NCBI RefSeq assembly: GCF_025717675.1
Contig: NZ_JAJIRT010000004.1
Span: forward strand, 394,445 to 458,444
Length of the DNA: 64,000 nt
Direction of reading: 5' to 3'
Source: Paucibacter sp. DJ2R-2
Lineage (GTDB): Bacteria; Pseudomonadota; Gammaproteobacteria; Burkholderiales; Burkholderiaceae_C
Below, one piece after another: positions 55,221 to 63,986 of this stretch. How positions within the stretch are numbered: position 1 is the first letter of the stretch; each line of letters begins with the position of its first letter. Position numbers and translations under genes: made by a program. The notes under the pieces are model-generated. The model was not told the origin of the DNA. It made no database searches and saw only the letters and a list, made by a program, of their open reading frames with translations.

Positions 55221-58200
55221 ATGCCAGGGAATCCGACAGGACAAGTACTGCTGTTGCTGGAGCGCAAGACCCAGGACACGCAGGGGCTGGTGATTGACCG
55301 AGCGGAGTTGCGAGAGGCCCCGGATCGTCTGGAAGGTGCGCTGAACGCCAAGCAAGATGACTTGGTGCGCTCCTGCGGCGAGGCGGCGCTTCTGGTGTGG
55401 CGCATGCTGCGCTCCAGCGACTACCCGGGCAAAGATGAGATGAGCCAGCCGCTGAGGCTGCGCTACACGCTGGCGGATCCGGCCCTTGCGCCGCAAGGCG
55501 CCAGCGCTGATCTGGCCTTCACGGTGATGCTGCTGATGGACCGCTTGAGTGCGGGACACCGCACTGACGAGCCCCAATCGCTGGTGGCAGCCACGGGGGA
55601 GCTGTTCGGCACCGCCAAGCAATTGCAGGACGGCTACCGCAACCCCTTGCTGGAAGTGCGTGCAGTGGGTGGCGTGCCTGCCAAGGTGCAAGCCGCGCTG
55701 GACTACTTTGAGCAGCACGGTCAAGCGCAGAGCGGCCGCATCCTGGTTCCGCAGGGCAACTTGGCGGAGCTGGAGAAAGTAGGGCTGGGCGACAAGGTTC
55801 GCCAAGGCGTGATCGTGCCGGTACGCCAGTTGCAAGACGTGCTGGACGCGCTCAGGCAACTGCCTCTGCTGCCGCAGCGGTTGCGCCAGATACTGCAAGA
55901 GCTCAGGGCGCCGTTCTCAGGCAACCCCTTCCAGGGCCTGCTGGCCTTTGACATTGAGCATCGAGCTCAATACTTTGGTCGGGACACGGCGGTGGATGAA
56001 GTGCTGAAGCACCTGCCCTCGGATCCCGGCGCAAAGTACCTGCCCGGCGTGCTCATCACCGGCTACAGCGGCAGCGGCAAGAGCTCGCTCATGAAGGCCG
56101 GGGTGCTGGGGCGCGTGCTGTACACCGCCCCCAAGGGCTACCGCTTCCTGCCGCAGCCCCAAGCGCTCACGGCAACGCGCCGACCCGTGTGGCGAGTGCC
56201 CGCCTTGAGCAGCCCCACCGAGGCCGAGTGGGCCAAAAGTCTGGCTTTGCACTGGCAAGGCTGGCTCCCGAACTGCGTCCTCCCGCAGGACCGCTTGGCA
56301 GAGCTCGGGCGGGCTCTGGGTGAGCGGCTCCGGGAGGAGTCGGGCCATTGGATTCTGGCCATCGACCAGATGGAAGAGCTGGTGAGCCAGACCGTCCAGA
56401 GCGCAAGCCCGGAGGTTGATGGCCTGTTACGGCAGTTGGATGGGTGCTTGGTGCAGTTGGAACAAGCCGGTGTGTGGCTGCTGGCCACGGTGCGAGAGGA
56501 GTACGCCTCTCGGCTCAAGAGAACCTTGCGTCAAAGCTTCCCAGAGCAGATCGAACTGGATGCGCCCGACGACAGGGAACACCAGCAGTTCCTCTTCGAG
56601 GTCATCGACAAGCCCTGCCAGCTAGCCGATGTTGGGCGTGAACCAGCCTTGCTCGACGCGCTACGCACCGATGCCAAGGACCCAGCCAGCGTGCCCCTGC
56701 TTCAGTACGCACTCAACGAGCTCTACGGCATGGCCCAAGCCCAGCAGGCGGCCAGCAATCAGACACCGCCCCCACCCACTCGGTTGACCCAGGCGGACTA
56801 CGAGGCGATGGGGCGGCTGCAAGGGGCCATCAACCGCACGGCGCAGCGCCTGCTCAAGGATCGGCCCTTGCAGGCTAGTCAGGTTCTGGGCTTGCTGGGG
56901 CGCATGGCACGCAAGGCGCTGGGCAGCACAGCAGCGCAGCGCGGCTATGTCAGAGCGCCCCTGAGCGCCAGTGCGCAAGAGGCAGAGTTGCTGGAACCCT
57001 GGATCCAGGCGCGTTTGGTCGTCAGGACGCAGGAGCACCTCGAGGTGGCGCATGAGGCGGTGCTCAACCACTTCACGGCGCTTACGGATTGGCTTCGGCA
57101 GCACGATGAGTTGCTGCAGTGGCGGCAAGAGCACTTGCTGCCACAGCGGGCCAAGTGGCTGGACACACAGCAGGATGAGGCATGGCTACTGCAGGAGCGG
57201 GACTTGCTCGATGCCAGGCGGGCATCTGACCAAGAAGGGGTGCTAGGCGCCCAGGAACGGGAGTATGTGCGCTTGAGCGAGCAGCACATTGAGCGCAGCA
57301 AGCAGGAGCAAGCCCAGGAAGAGGAACGCAGGCTTCAGGAGATGGAGGCCAAGAATCAAGAGCTCGAACGGCGCAAAGCAGAAGTGGAAGCGGCGAACCA
57401 CGAACTGGAGCAAGCTGCCGAGCAGATTGCCAAGCAGAACCAGACCCTGAGCCAGACAAATCAGGAACTTGATGATGCTGCCGTCAAGTTGAACCAGCGC
57501 AACCGGCGGTTGAAACTGGGTGCCTGGATCTTGTTAGGCTTGTCCATTCTGGCTCTATGGGCGGGATGGCAAGCATGGAAAGGCAAGCAAAAAGCGGATC
57601 GACGCACTTTAGAGTCCCTGGCCCTGCGCTGGACCAACGAAGTCGATGCCGACACCAGCCATTCGGCGCTGCTGCGTCGCACGCTTGCCTTACGAGTTCT
57701 TCCTCATGACGCGGTGACAAGCGACTCGATTCTGAACGCCATGCAGGCCATCGCTAGGCAAGGCTTGTTTGAGATCAGCCAGAGCCGTGCGCACACCCGC
57801 GCCGTGACTAGCGTGGCGTTTTCACCGGATGGAACGCGGGTGGTGTCCGGAAGTGCGGACGCGACCCTGCGTTTGTGGGACGCCCAGACCGGCCAGCCCA
57901 TAGGGGAGCCGATGCGTGGACACACCGATGGAGTGACTAGCGTGGCGTTTTCACCGGATGGAAATCGGGTCGTCTCCGGCAGTGATGACAACACCCTGCG
58001 CCTGTGGGACGCCCAGACCGGCCGGCCTATTGGGGAGCCGATGCGTGGGCATACCGATCGAGTGACTAGCGTGGCGTTTTCACCGGATGGACGGCGGGTG
58101 GTGTCCGGCAGTGGCAGTTTGGACAATACCCTGCGTCTGTGGGACGCCCAGACCGGCCGGGCCATCGGGGAGCCGAAGCGAGGGCATACCGACCTCGTGG

Positions 58201-59192
58201 CAAGCGTGGCGTTTTCACCGGATGGAAGGCGGGTGGTCTCCGGCAGTTGGGACACAACCCTGCGCCTGTGGGACGCCCAGGCCGGCCGGCCCATCGGGGA
58301 GCCGATGCGTGGGCATACCGATCGAGTGACTAGCGTGGCGTTTTCACCGGATGGAAGGCGGGTGGTCTCCGGCAGTCAGGACAAGACCCTGCGCCTGTGG
58401 GACGCCCAGACCGGCCGGCCCATCGGGGAGCCGATGCGTGGGCATACCGATCGCGTGACTAGCGTGGCGTTTTCACCGGATGGACGGCGGGTGGTGTCCG
58501 GCAGTCAGGACAACACCCTGCGCCTGTGGGACGCCCAGACCGGCCGGCCTATTGGGGAGCCGATGCGTGGGCATGAAAATGAGGTCACCAGCGTGGCGTT
58601 TTCACCGGATGGAAGGCGGGTGGTCTCCGGCAGTGTGGACTACACCCTGCGCCTGTGGGACGCCCAGACCGGCCGGCCCATCGGGGAGCCGATGCAAGGG
58701 CATGAAAATGGTATCACCAGCGTGGCGTTTTCACCGGATGGAACGCGGGTGGTCTCCAGCAGTTGGGACACAACCCTGCGCCTGTGGGACGCCCAGACTG
58801 GCAGGCCTATTGGGGAGCCGATGCGTGAGATTGAGCACCCGGTCTTTAACCCGGTCTTTAGTGTGGCGTTTTCACCGGATGGAAGGCGGGTGGTCTCCGG
58901 CAGTTTCGGCGACTCCCTGCGCCTGCGGGACACCCAGACCGGCCGGCCTATTGGGGAGCCGATGCGTGGGCATGAAAATAAGGTCACCAGCGTGGCGTTT
59001 TCACCGGATGGAAGGCGGGTGGTCTCCGGCAGTTTGGACGAAACCCTGCGCCTGTGGCTGACCGCCTCAGGCATGGCCGACTGGATCTGCGAAAGGGTGG
59101 GCCGCAACCCCACTCAAGCAGAGATCAAAGAATGGGGCGCCGAAGGGCTTGATTTGCCACTGGCGTGCCCTGAGTTTCCACCGGGAAAATGA
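55221..59192 (+). CDS. Lon-like protease / STAND NTPase / WD40 repeat protein
   Basis: 1323 aa. Residues about 60-230 resemble the Lon (S16) proteolytic domain: Ser in QGASADLAFTVMLLMD, then VAATGEL and Lys in AVGGVPAKVQAAL, ending with ILVPQGNLAEL and VIVPVRQLQDVL. Next comes a STAND-type NTPase with Walker A LITGYSGSGKSSLMKAG and Walker B WILAIDQMEELV. A winged-helix/helical part, a coiled coil (about 700-780) and one membrane segment (LGAWILLGLSILALWAGW) follow. The C-terminus has ten WD40 repeats of 43 aa with nearly identical sequence. It fits a sensor-effector defence protein in which WD40 recognises a trigger and the N-terminal protease is the effector. AAGGAG precedes the ATG. Confidence 0.87.
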   Translation: MPGNPTGQVLLLLERKTQDTQGLVIDRAELREAPDRLEGALNAKQDDLVRSCGEAALLVWRMLRSSDYPGKDEMSQPLRLRYTLADPALAPQGASADLAFTVMLLMDRLSAGHRTDEPQSLVAATGELFGTAKQLQDGYRNPLLEVRAVGGVPAKVQAALDYFEQHGQAQSGRILVPQGNLAELEKVGLGDKVRQGVIVPVRQLQDVLDALRQLPLLPQRLRQILQELRAPFSGNPFQGLLAFDIEHRAQYFGRDTAVDEVLKHLPSDPGAKYLPGVLITGYSGSGKSSLMKAGVLGRVLYTAPKGYRFLPQPQALTATRRPVWRVPALSSPTEAEWAKSLALHWQGWLPNCVLPQDRLAELGRALGERLREESGHWILAIDQMEELVSQTVQSASPEVDGLLRQLDGCLVQLEQAGVWLLATVREEYASRLKRTLRQSFPEQIELDAPDDREHQQFLFEVIDKPCQLADVGREPALLDALRTDAKDPASVPLLQYALNELYGMAQAQQAASNQTPPPPTRLTQADYEAMGRLQGAINRTAQRLLKDRPLQASQVLGLLGRMARKALGSTAAQRGYVRAPLSASAQEAELLEPWIQARLVVRTQEHLEVAHEAVLNHFTALTDWLRQHDELLQWRQEHLLPQRAKWLDTQQDEAWLLQERDLLDARRASDQEGVLGAQEREYVRLSEQHIERSKQEQAQEEERRLQEMEAKNQELERRKAEVEAANHELEQAAEQIAKQNQTLSQTNQELDDAAVKLNQRNRRLKLGAWILLGLSILALWAGWQAWKGKQKADRRTLESLALRWTNEVDADTSHSALLRRTLALRVLPHDAVTSDSILNAMQAIARQGLFEISQSRAHTRAVTSVAFSPDGTRVVSGSADATLRLWDAQTGQPIGEPMRGHTDGVTSVAFSPDGNRVVSGSDDNTLRLWDAQTGRPIGEPMRGHTDRVTSVAFSPDGRRVVSGSGSLDNTLRLWDAQTGRAIGEPKRGHTDLVASVAFSPDGRRVVSGSWDTTLRLWDAQAGRPIGEPMRGHTDRVTSVAFSPDGRRVVSGSQDKTLRLWDAQTGRPIGEPMRGHTDRVTSVAFSPDGRRVVSGSQDNTLRLWDAQTGRPIGEPMRGHENEVTSVAFSPDGRRVVSGSVDYTLRLWDAQTGRPIGEPMQGHENGITSVAFSPDGTRVVSSSWDTTLRLWDAQTGRPIGEPMREIEHPVFNPVFSVAFSPDGRRVVSGSFGDSLRLRDTQTGRPIGEPMRGHENKVTSVAFSPDGRRVVSGSLDETLRLWLTASGMADWICERVGRNPTQAEIKEWGAEGLDLPLACPEFPPGK
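57804..59056 (+). repeat. Tandem array of ten WD40-coding repeats
   Basis: 129-bp unit (43 codons) repeated about ten times with most bases identical (each has GTGGCGTTTTCACCGGATGG). Variation is focused on a few codons: the residue before V-T-S and the residues around the Asp in SGS-x-D-x-TLRLWD. Two units carry insertions. Confidence 0.9.
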
Positions 59193-59247
59193 TCGAAGTA
59201 AGGCCGAGGCTCTGCGGCGCCATGTCCCATGAGCCTTGCCTAGCCTT

Positions 59248-59952
59248 CTACGTTGACGCATCCAACGGCTCAACCGCCACCGGCACCAAATCGACAGAGA
59301 ACACTGCGTTGTCGGTGAATGGCACTTCAATCTCGCCGTTAGCATCAAAGCTACCGATCACTGGACCATCGATCCACTGGTCGCCACAGCGGAACACCAG
59401 CCGCCACTCGCAGGACCGAGCGTCGCACATGCCACCCTGCCCATCTGGCACTTTGCCGTCATCAGGGCACTTGAACAACCAGCCCAGCGGTTTATCGCCT
59501 GGTTGGCGTGGAAATGCCATGTCGGGGCGGCAGACAATGCCGTTGGCAAACTTGATGTCCAACTCTGCTTTCTCGCTTGGCAGCGAGCTCGCACCGAGCG
59601 TCAAGCGAGAGAACTCCGGGCGCGGTGCGGGCCGGATCAACTCGTCCAGCTTGGCCCCGACGTGGTAGGCCAAGCCGGAGAACAGCCTGCCTAGCGCGAT
59701 GGCGACTTCGGCCATGGATTGGCTATCGTGTGTTTGAAGCTGCTCGGCTGCAGCCGACTGTTTCTCCTCGGCGCGGATAGCTTCGGCAGTACTCACCGTT
59801 GCCGCCCACATGCGTTGAAAAAGTCGATCTTGCTCTTGGGTGCTGAGAGTTGCCAGCTCCTGCTCAGCGACCTGAGTTGATTGCTCGACGGCAATGTGAG
59901 TCGCGGCAAGATCGAGGAACTGATCAAGCGAATTGATGTTGCGGGTAGTCAT
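59248..59952 (-). CDS. Partner protein of the WD40-sigma protein
   Basis: 234 aa. A helical N-terminus (about 1-90, rich in A, E and Q) is shared with the 80-aa protein at 52891-53133. The C-terminal half is beta-rich with several Cys (GIVCRPD, FKCPDDG, MCDARSC). No family recognised. It begins 14 bases after the WD40-sigma stop with AAAGGAAC as ribosome site, so the two are co-transcribed; an anti-sigma or effector role is conceivable. Confidence 0.72.
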   Translation of the reverse strand: MTTRNINSLDQFLDLAATHIAVEQSTQVAEQELATLSTQEQDRLFQRMWAATVSTAEAIRAEEKQSAAAEQLQTHDSQSMAEVAIALGRLFSGLAYHVGAKLDELIRPAPRPEFSRLTLGASSLPSEKAELDIKFANGIVCRPDMAFPRQPGDKPLGWLFKCPDDGKVPDGQGGMCDARSCEWRLVFRCGDQWIDGPVIGSFDANGEIEVPFTDNAVFSVDLVPVAVEPLDAST

Positions 59953-59966
59953 GAAAAGTTCCTTTC

Positions 59967-61943
59967 TTACGAACCCACAGAAGACAAGTAGTCCGGCCCA
60001 AAGCCTTTGGACTCCAAGCACTTGAGTGCAGCTTTGAATCCACGTTGCCGCGTCTTCCGAAAGCTCTCTGCGTTAACTCCAAAGACCTTTTGAATCACGC
60101 TTGCGTCACTATCGAAGTGCTCGCCCTTGCCCATGTCTAGGGTCGCCAGCATGATTTCTTGTGCTTTAGGACTCAGCGTTTTGATGCAAGCTTCATAAGC
60201 GCGAAGGAACTCCCTGCTCAGCACATCAGAGCTGACGCCGCCGTCAATCCAAACGCTCTGCCCCCCTGCACCCTCCTCGGGTTCTTCACCCTCTTCCCCT
60301 CCGTCACCCACATTTGATGACGTCCCGGCCGCTACTGTTGGGCCGACGTTGCAATCAGTGGCGCCAGCCTCGATCTCCTCGGGATCGCTCCCGTCTTCGC
60401 CAGGCTTCTCGTTGGAATTCCCTTCATCGTCACCGGGGGGCTGTCTGGTGTCCGCTTCCAACTCGCCTTCAACTTCGTAAGCTCCCGCCAATATGCCTGC
60501 TCGACGCGCGTCGGTACGTCGGGCGGAGATCAACTGGTTCACGATCATTCCGCGCAGGTAGTTCTCAAATGCAGTTTCTCTGACCGGCTGACTCGGTGAG
60601 CTTTCGGCTTCAAGGTGCTTTGAGTAAGTTGCGATGTTGTGCTCAATGCGGGACCGGATCGCTTGGAGAGCTGTCGGCTCGGTTTGCGCGAGCAGGCTCG
60701 CAAATGCCTTTTGCCCAGCGTCTGCAGCCTCGTGATCGTCAGGACGATGGGACCATGTAGAAAACCATGAGCGCAAACTGGTCGATCGCTTCACCAGCTT
60801 TGTCTTCGCTCCTGGGCCTTTTGTCTCATCCAAAAAATATGGGCTGAGAAAGACGGCGAAGTAGCGGCGCATCAGTCGCGACATGACCCAATTTCGTTGC
60901 GGCTCACCGGTCTTGACGTTCCACAGCCGCAGGTTCTTGTCAGAGCTTCCCGACACCAGCCGCTGCCCGTCGGATGAAAACGCCACGCAATGGACTGCTC
61001 CTGCGTGTCCCTGAAGCGGCGATCCTATGGGCTGACCGGACTCGGCGTCCCACAGCCGCAGGGTCATGTCTTCGCTTCCCGACACCAGCCGCTGCCCGTC
61101 GGGCGAAAACGAAACGCAATGGACTGCGCCTGCGTGCCCCTGAAGTGGCGCTCCTATGGGCTGACCGGACTCGGCGTCCCACAGCCGCAGGGTCCTGTCT
61201 TCGCTCCCAGAAACCAGCCGCCGCCCGTCGGGCGAAAACGCCGTGCTCGTGACTTTGCCTTGCGTCCCTGGCAGCGGCGCTCCGATCGGTTGAGCGGTCC
61301 TCACGTGCCACACCCGAAGTGTCATGTCCAGGCCCACCGACACCAGTCGCTGACCATCGCGAGAAAACGCCACGCTCCTGACGGAGCCATCGTGCCCCTG
61401 CAAAGGCGTGAGGATGGACTTGCCGGACTTGGCGTCCCACAGGCGCAGGCTCTTGTCAGAGCTTCCCGACACCAGCCGCTGCCCGTCGGGCGAGAACACC
61501 ACGCAATGGACTGCGCCTGCGTGCCCCTGAAGCGGCGATCCTATGGGTTGACCGGACTTGGCGTCCCACAACCGCAGGGTCATGTCTTCGCTCCCCGATG
61601 CCAGCCGTTGTCCATCGAGTGAAAAGGCCACGCTATTCACAGCGCCTTTGTGCCCAAGAAGCGGTCCTCCGATGGCCTGTCCGGACTTGACGTCCCACAG
61701 TCGCAGGATCCCGTCATGCCCGCCGGAAACCAGCCGCTTCCCATCAGGCGAAAAGGCGATGCTCAAGACCCGGCCTTCGTTCCCCTGCAGCGGCTTATCG
61801 ATGGGTTCCGCGCTAACCTTCCCCTCGACATGCCAGTCTTCTAGGGCTTGCTTCACCAAAGCCAAGTCTTCGTTTTCGATGGCAATGGCCTGCTCTAAGG
61901 TCAGGCCGTTTTTCCGATTGTCAAAAGGATTGAAATGGCTCAT
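59967..61943 (-). CDS. WD40 beta-propeller fused to a sigma-70-like (ECF) domain
   Basis: 658 aa. Residues about 45-345 are seven WD40 blades (AVHCVVFSPDGQRLVSGS-type units), a full propeller. After a linker, FENYLRGMIVNQLISARRTD resembles the end of sigma region 2. An acidic low-complexity linker (EEGEEPEEGAGG) follows, and LRAYEACIKTLSPKAQEIML with VFGVNAESFRKTRQRGFKAA resembles region 4. ECF sigma factors with C-terminal WD40 parts are known mainly in Planctomycetes; here the order is reversed (WD40 first). The propeller may hold the sigma part inactive until a signal is bound. A TTG further upstream (62018) is possible but less likely as the start. Confidence 0.75.
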   Translation of the reverse strand: MSHFNPFDNRKNGLTLEQAIAIENEDLALVKQALEDWHVEGKVSAEPIDKPLQGNEGRVLSIAFSPDGKRLVSGGHDGILRLWDVKSGQAIGGPLLGHKGAVNSVAFSLDGQRLASGSEDMTLRLWDAKSGQPIGSPLQGHAGAVHCVVFSPDGQRLVSGSSDKSLRLWDAKSGKSILTPLQGHDGSVRSVAFSRDGQRLVSVGLDMTLRVWHVRTAQPIGAPLPGTQGKVTSTAFSPDGRRLVSGSEDRTLRLWDAESGQPIGAPLQGHAGAVHCVSFSPDGQRLVSGSEDMTLRLWDAESGQPIGSPLQGHAGAVHCVAFSSDGQRLVSGSSDKNLRLWNVKTGEPQRNWVMSRLMRRYFAVFLSPYFLDETKGPGAKTKLVKRSTSLRSWFSTWSHRPDDHEAADAGQKAFASLLAQTEPTALQAIRSRIEHNIATYSKHLEAESSPSQPVRETAFENYLRGMIVNQLISARRTDARRAGILAGAYEVEGELEADTRQPPGDDEGNSNEKPGEDGSDPEEIEAGATDCNVGPTVAAGTSSNVGDGGEEGEEPEEGAGGQSVWIDGGVSSDVLSREFLRAYEACIKTLSPKAQEIMLATLDMGKGEHFDSDASVIQKVFGVNAESFRKTRQRGFKAALKCLESKGFGPDYLSSVGS

Positions 61944-62141
61944 GAGCAATTGCTTTTTAGAATTGATCGAGTCGTTCTTGACATGCCGATGCAGGGCAAG
62001 TTTCTGGCTTAAGTCCAAGGAGCATGATAGATGAGGCGTTCATATGGCCATCTTGCCGAAGACCATATGAGATGCACACGGGGCGACTCCAGATCTGAGC
62101 CGCCCGCTCCCCGCGTCAGCAAGTGCTAGATGCCGATCAAC

Positions 62142-63605
62142 TCAAAGAGGATGCCAGTTACCGCACTGCGAGCCAAACTCGAGTTGAGGTTTGATTTCGT
62201 TCATCTTGTCGCTGAAATACTTCTCAACATCCTTCTTGGTACCTTCGGTCATGGTGTTCAACGCTTCCGAGAAGTTGGACAAGCGTTCACCCGCTTTCTC
62301 TACTTCGACTTTGGCGCAAGGACTGAAAGCTGCAACGAATGTCTCAGTCGCCGCACTGACTGCCGCAGAACCTCCAGACGCATAGGCGGCGATCGCACCT
62401 CGCGTCACGGCCAGCGCGCCAGCTTTGGCTGCGCAGGCTTGAACACCTTCCTTGAGTTGAGTCACTGCTGAGTTGACGTGTTTCTCGAGGGAACTGCGAA
62501 TGCTTGCACTGATGATCTGGTTGACGTCCGACTTGATCTCATCAAGGTTGAAGCCAGCGGCAGGCATGTTGATCGAAACATCGGCCGTGAACTCTTGGTC
62601 GCCGATGTAGGCCGTGGGCACGTCAAAGCTGACTTCTTTCAAGACCATCGTGGTCGTGCAACTCGGCAAGTTTGGCTGGCACCACCCAAAAATGTTCTTG
62701 GTGCAACTCGTTTCACATGTGGTCTCGGGAACATGCATGGACTTTGTCTCTCGGCGCATTTCAACCTTCGAGCACTTCAAGAGCAGCGCGGGGGGAAAGG
62801 CAATGCCACTTAGGTTGTTGATCGGAACTCGGGCCAGGGAGATACGCTCCCGCGTGAACTTGAGTCGTTTGACATCAAGGCTTGTGGGCGCGGTGTCAGT
62901 TGCGGTGACAACAAACCCTGCAGCACGTGACACGCCTTGCGACTTCAGCGTCCCTTTCAATGCGGAGTTGCCGCCCATTGTCGGGGCGCACATGAACTGC
63001 CACTTTGTGCCAGTGGTATCGGTTTGCCGAAGCGGAGGCTGCGTAGCCGTGCAATTCTCCAGGCCAAACGTCACATCGTTGGTGAGGCCAACGCCTTGCA
63101 CAGTAAAGACCGTAGGTATGCCTTGGCCCGCGCGCAATGGGCTGACTCTGATGCCCTCGATCTTGATGGACTTAGGCTCACTCTCGGCCTTAAGGCCCTG
63201 CTTGTCCACTGCAACGACTCGAACAAACTGGACCGTATCTGCCGGTAGCTTTGGGGACACAACGTCGGCAGAGGTTGCTCCAACCACCTTCTGCACCAGC
63301 GTCTCACCGTTTGGGGTAAATCCATCAACAGAAGCTGAGTGGATCTCATAGGTCATCTGACTCGCAGCAGTGGAGTCGTCTGTTGCCGCGTCCCAGGAGA
63401 GCTGAAGATTTATCAAAGACGTAGATGCAACGGACAGCAAGCGGGGAGCCAAGGGGGCCTTGTTTGAAACCGCAGCTGACGTGCTCGTGGATCCTGCGCT
63501 CGTAGCTCGTTCGCTCTCGTTGGAGCCCGTCCCGCCACCACCGCAAGCAATGAGGATGAAAGAGCATGCGATTGCGAGCGCATGGACAGGAAACGTTTTC
63601 TTCAT
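62142..63605 (-). CDS. Lipoprotein with fibronectin-III-like domain
   Basis: 487 aa. Lipobox ILIACGGGG marks a lipid-modified Cys at about residue 21. A Ser/Thr-rich linker leads to an FN3-like domain (NLQLSWDAATDDSTAASQMT). A beta-rich part with paired Cys follows, and a helical C-terminus (about 355-480). Not recognised as a whole. It lies in the same strand as the WD40-sigma gene, 200 bases upstream of it. Confidence 0.75.
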   Translation of the reverse strand: MKKTFPVHALAIACSFILIACGGGGTGSNESERATSAGSTSTSAAVSNKAPLAPRLLSVASTSLINLQLSWDAATDDSTAASQMTYEIHSASVDGFTPNGETLVQKVVGATSADVVSPKLPADTVQFVRVVAVDKQGLKAESEPKSIKIEGIRVSPLRAGQGIPTVFTVQGVGLTNDVTFGLENCTATQPPLRQTDTTGTKWQFMCAPTMGGNSALKGTLKSQGVSRAAGFVVTATDTAPTSLDVKRLKFTRERISLARVPINNLSGIAFPPALLLKCSKVEMRRETKSMHVPETTCETSCTKNIFGWCQPNLPSCTTTMVLKEVSFDVPTAYIGDQEFTADVSINMPAAGFNLDEIKSDVNQIISASIRSSLEKHVNSAVTQLKEGVQACAAKAGALAVTRGAIAAYASGGSAAVSAATETFVAAFSPCAKVEVEKAGERLSNFSEALNTMTEGTKKDVEKYFSDKMNEIKPQLEFGSQCGNWHPL

Positions 63606-63645
63606 TTGCTAAATCCTTGTTTAACTAGACTTTGTTCTTCGCGAC

Positions 63646-63894
63646 TCAGATCACCACCGCGTTGATGTTCTGGTTCCAGCTGCATAGGCTTGATCCATCG
63701 GTGCGTTTCGATTGAGCGCGGAATTGCCAGATTCCCGACAGCGCCACATCCATCTCAGCGCGCAAGCCCGTGCCGTCAACGCAACTGGCGATGTCTGTGC
63801 CCAGCGGGTTCTGAACTCGTACTGGATCAGGAGGGCAAGCAGAAGCCGCGGAGGCGACAACCAGGGTGGCGATGGTGAAGAAGAGCTTGTTCAT
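63646..63894 (-). CDS. Small secreted protein C (chimeric relative of family A)
   Basis: 82 aa. The signal peptide (MNKLFFTIATLVVASAASA) and the upstream DNA match family A closely, but the mature part (CPPDPVRVQNPLGTDIASC onward) is unrelated, with three Cys. This looks like an exchange of the mature domain behind a shared signal and promoter. Confidence 0.66.
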   Translation of the reverse strand: MNKLFFTIATLVVASAASACPPDPVRVQNPLGTDIASCVDGTGLRAEMDVALSGIWQFRAQSKRTDGSSLCSWNQNINAVVI

Positions 63895-63940
63895 GAAAAG
63901 GGGGCGTGAGTGGATGATGTGAGGTGATCCTGCTGAAAGG

Positions 63941-63969
63941 ACTACGCTGCGAGCCTGTCAAACAGGACA
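63941..63969 (-). promoter_or_regulatory. Promoter-like motif, site 6
   Basis: Same sequence as site 1 (TGTCCTGTTTG, 11 bases, GCGTAGT), about 47 bases before the gene for protein C. Confidence 0.5.
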
Positions 63970-63986
63970 GAGGCCGGCGGGATGCC

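Noticed and set aside
55221..59192. The WD40 repeats as CRISPR-like or satellite DNA
   Set aside because: The repeats stay in frame, encode WD40 blades and belong to one long open reading frame.
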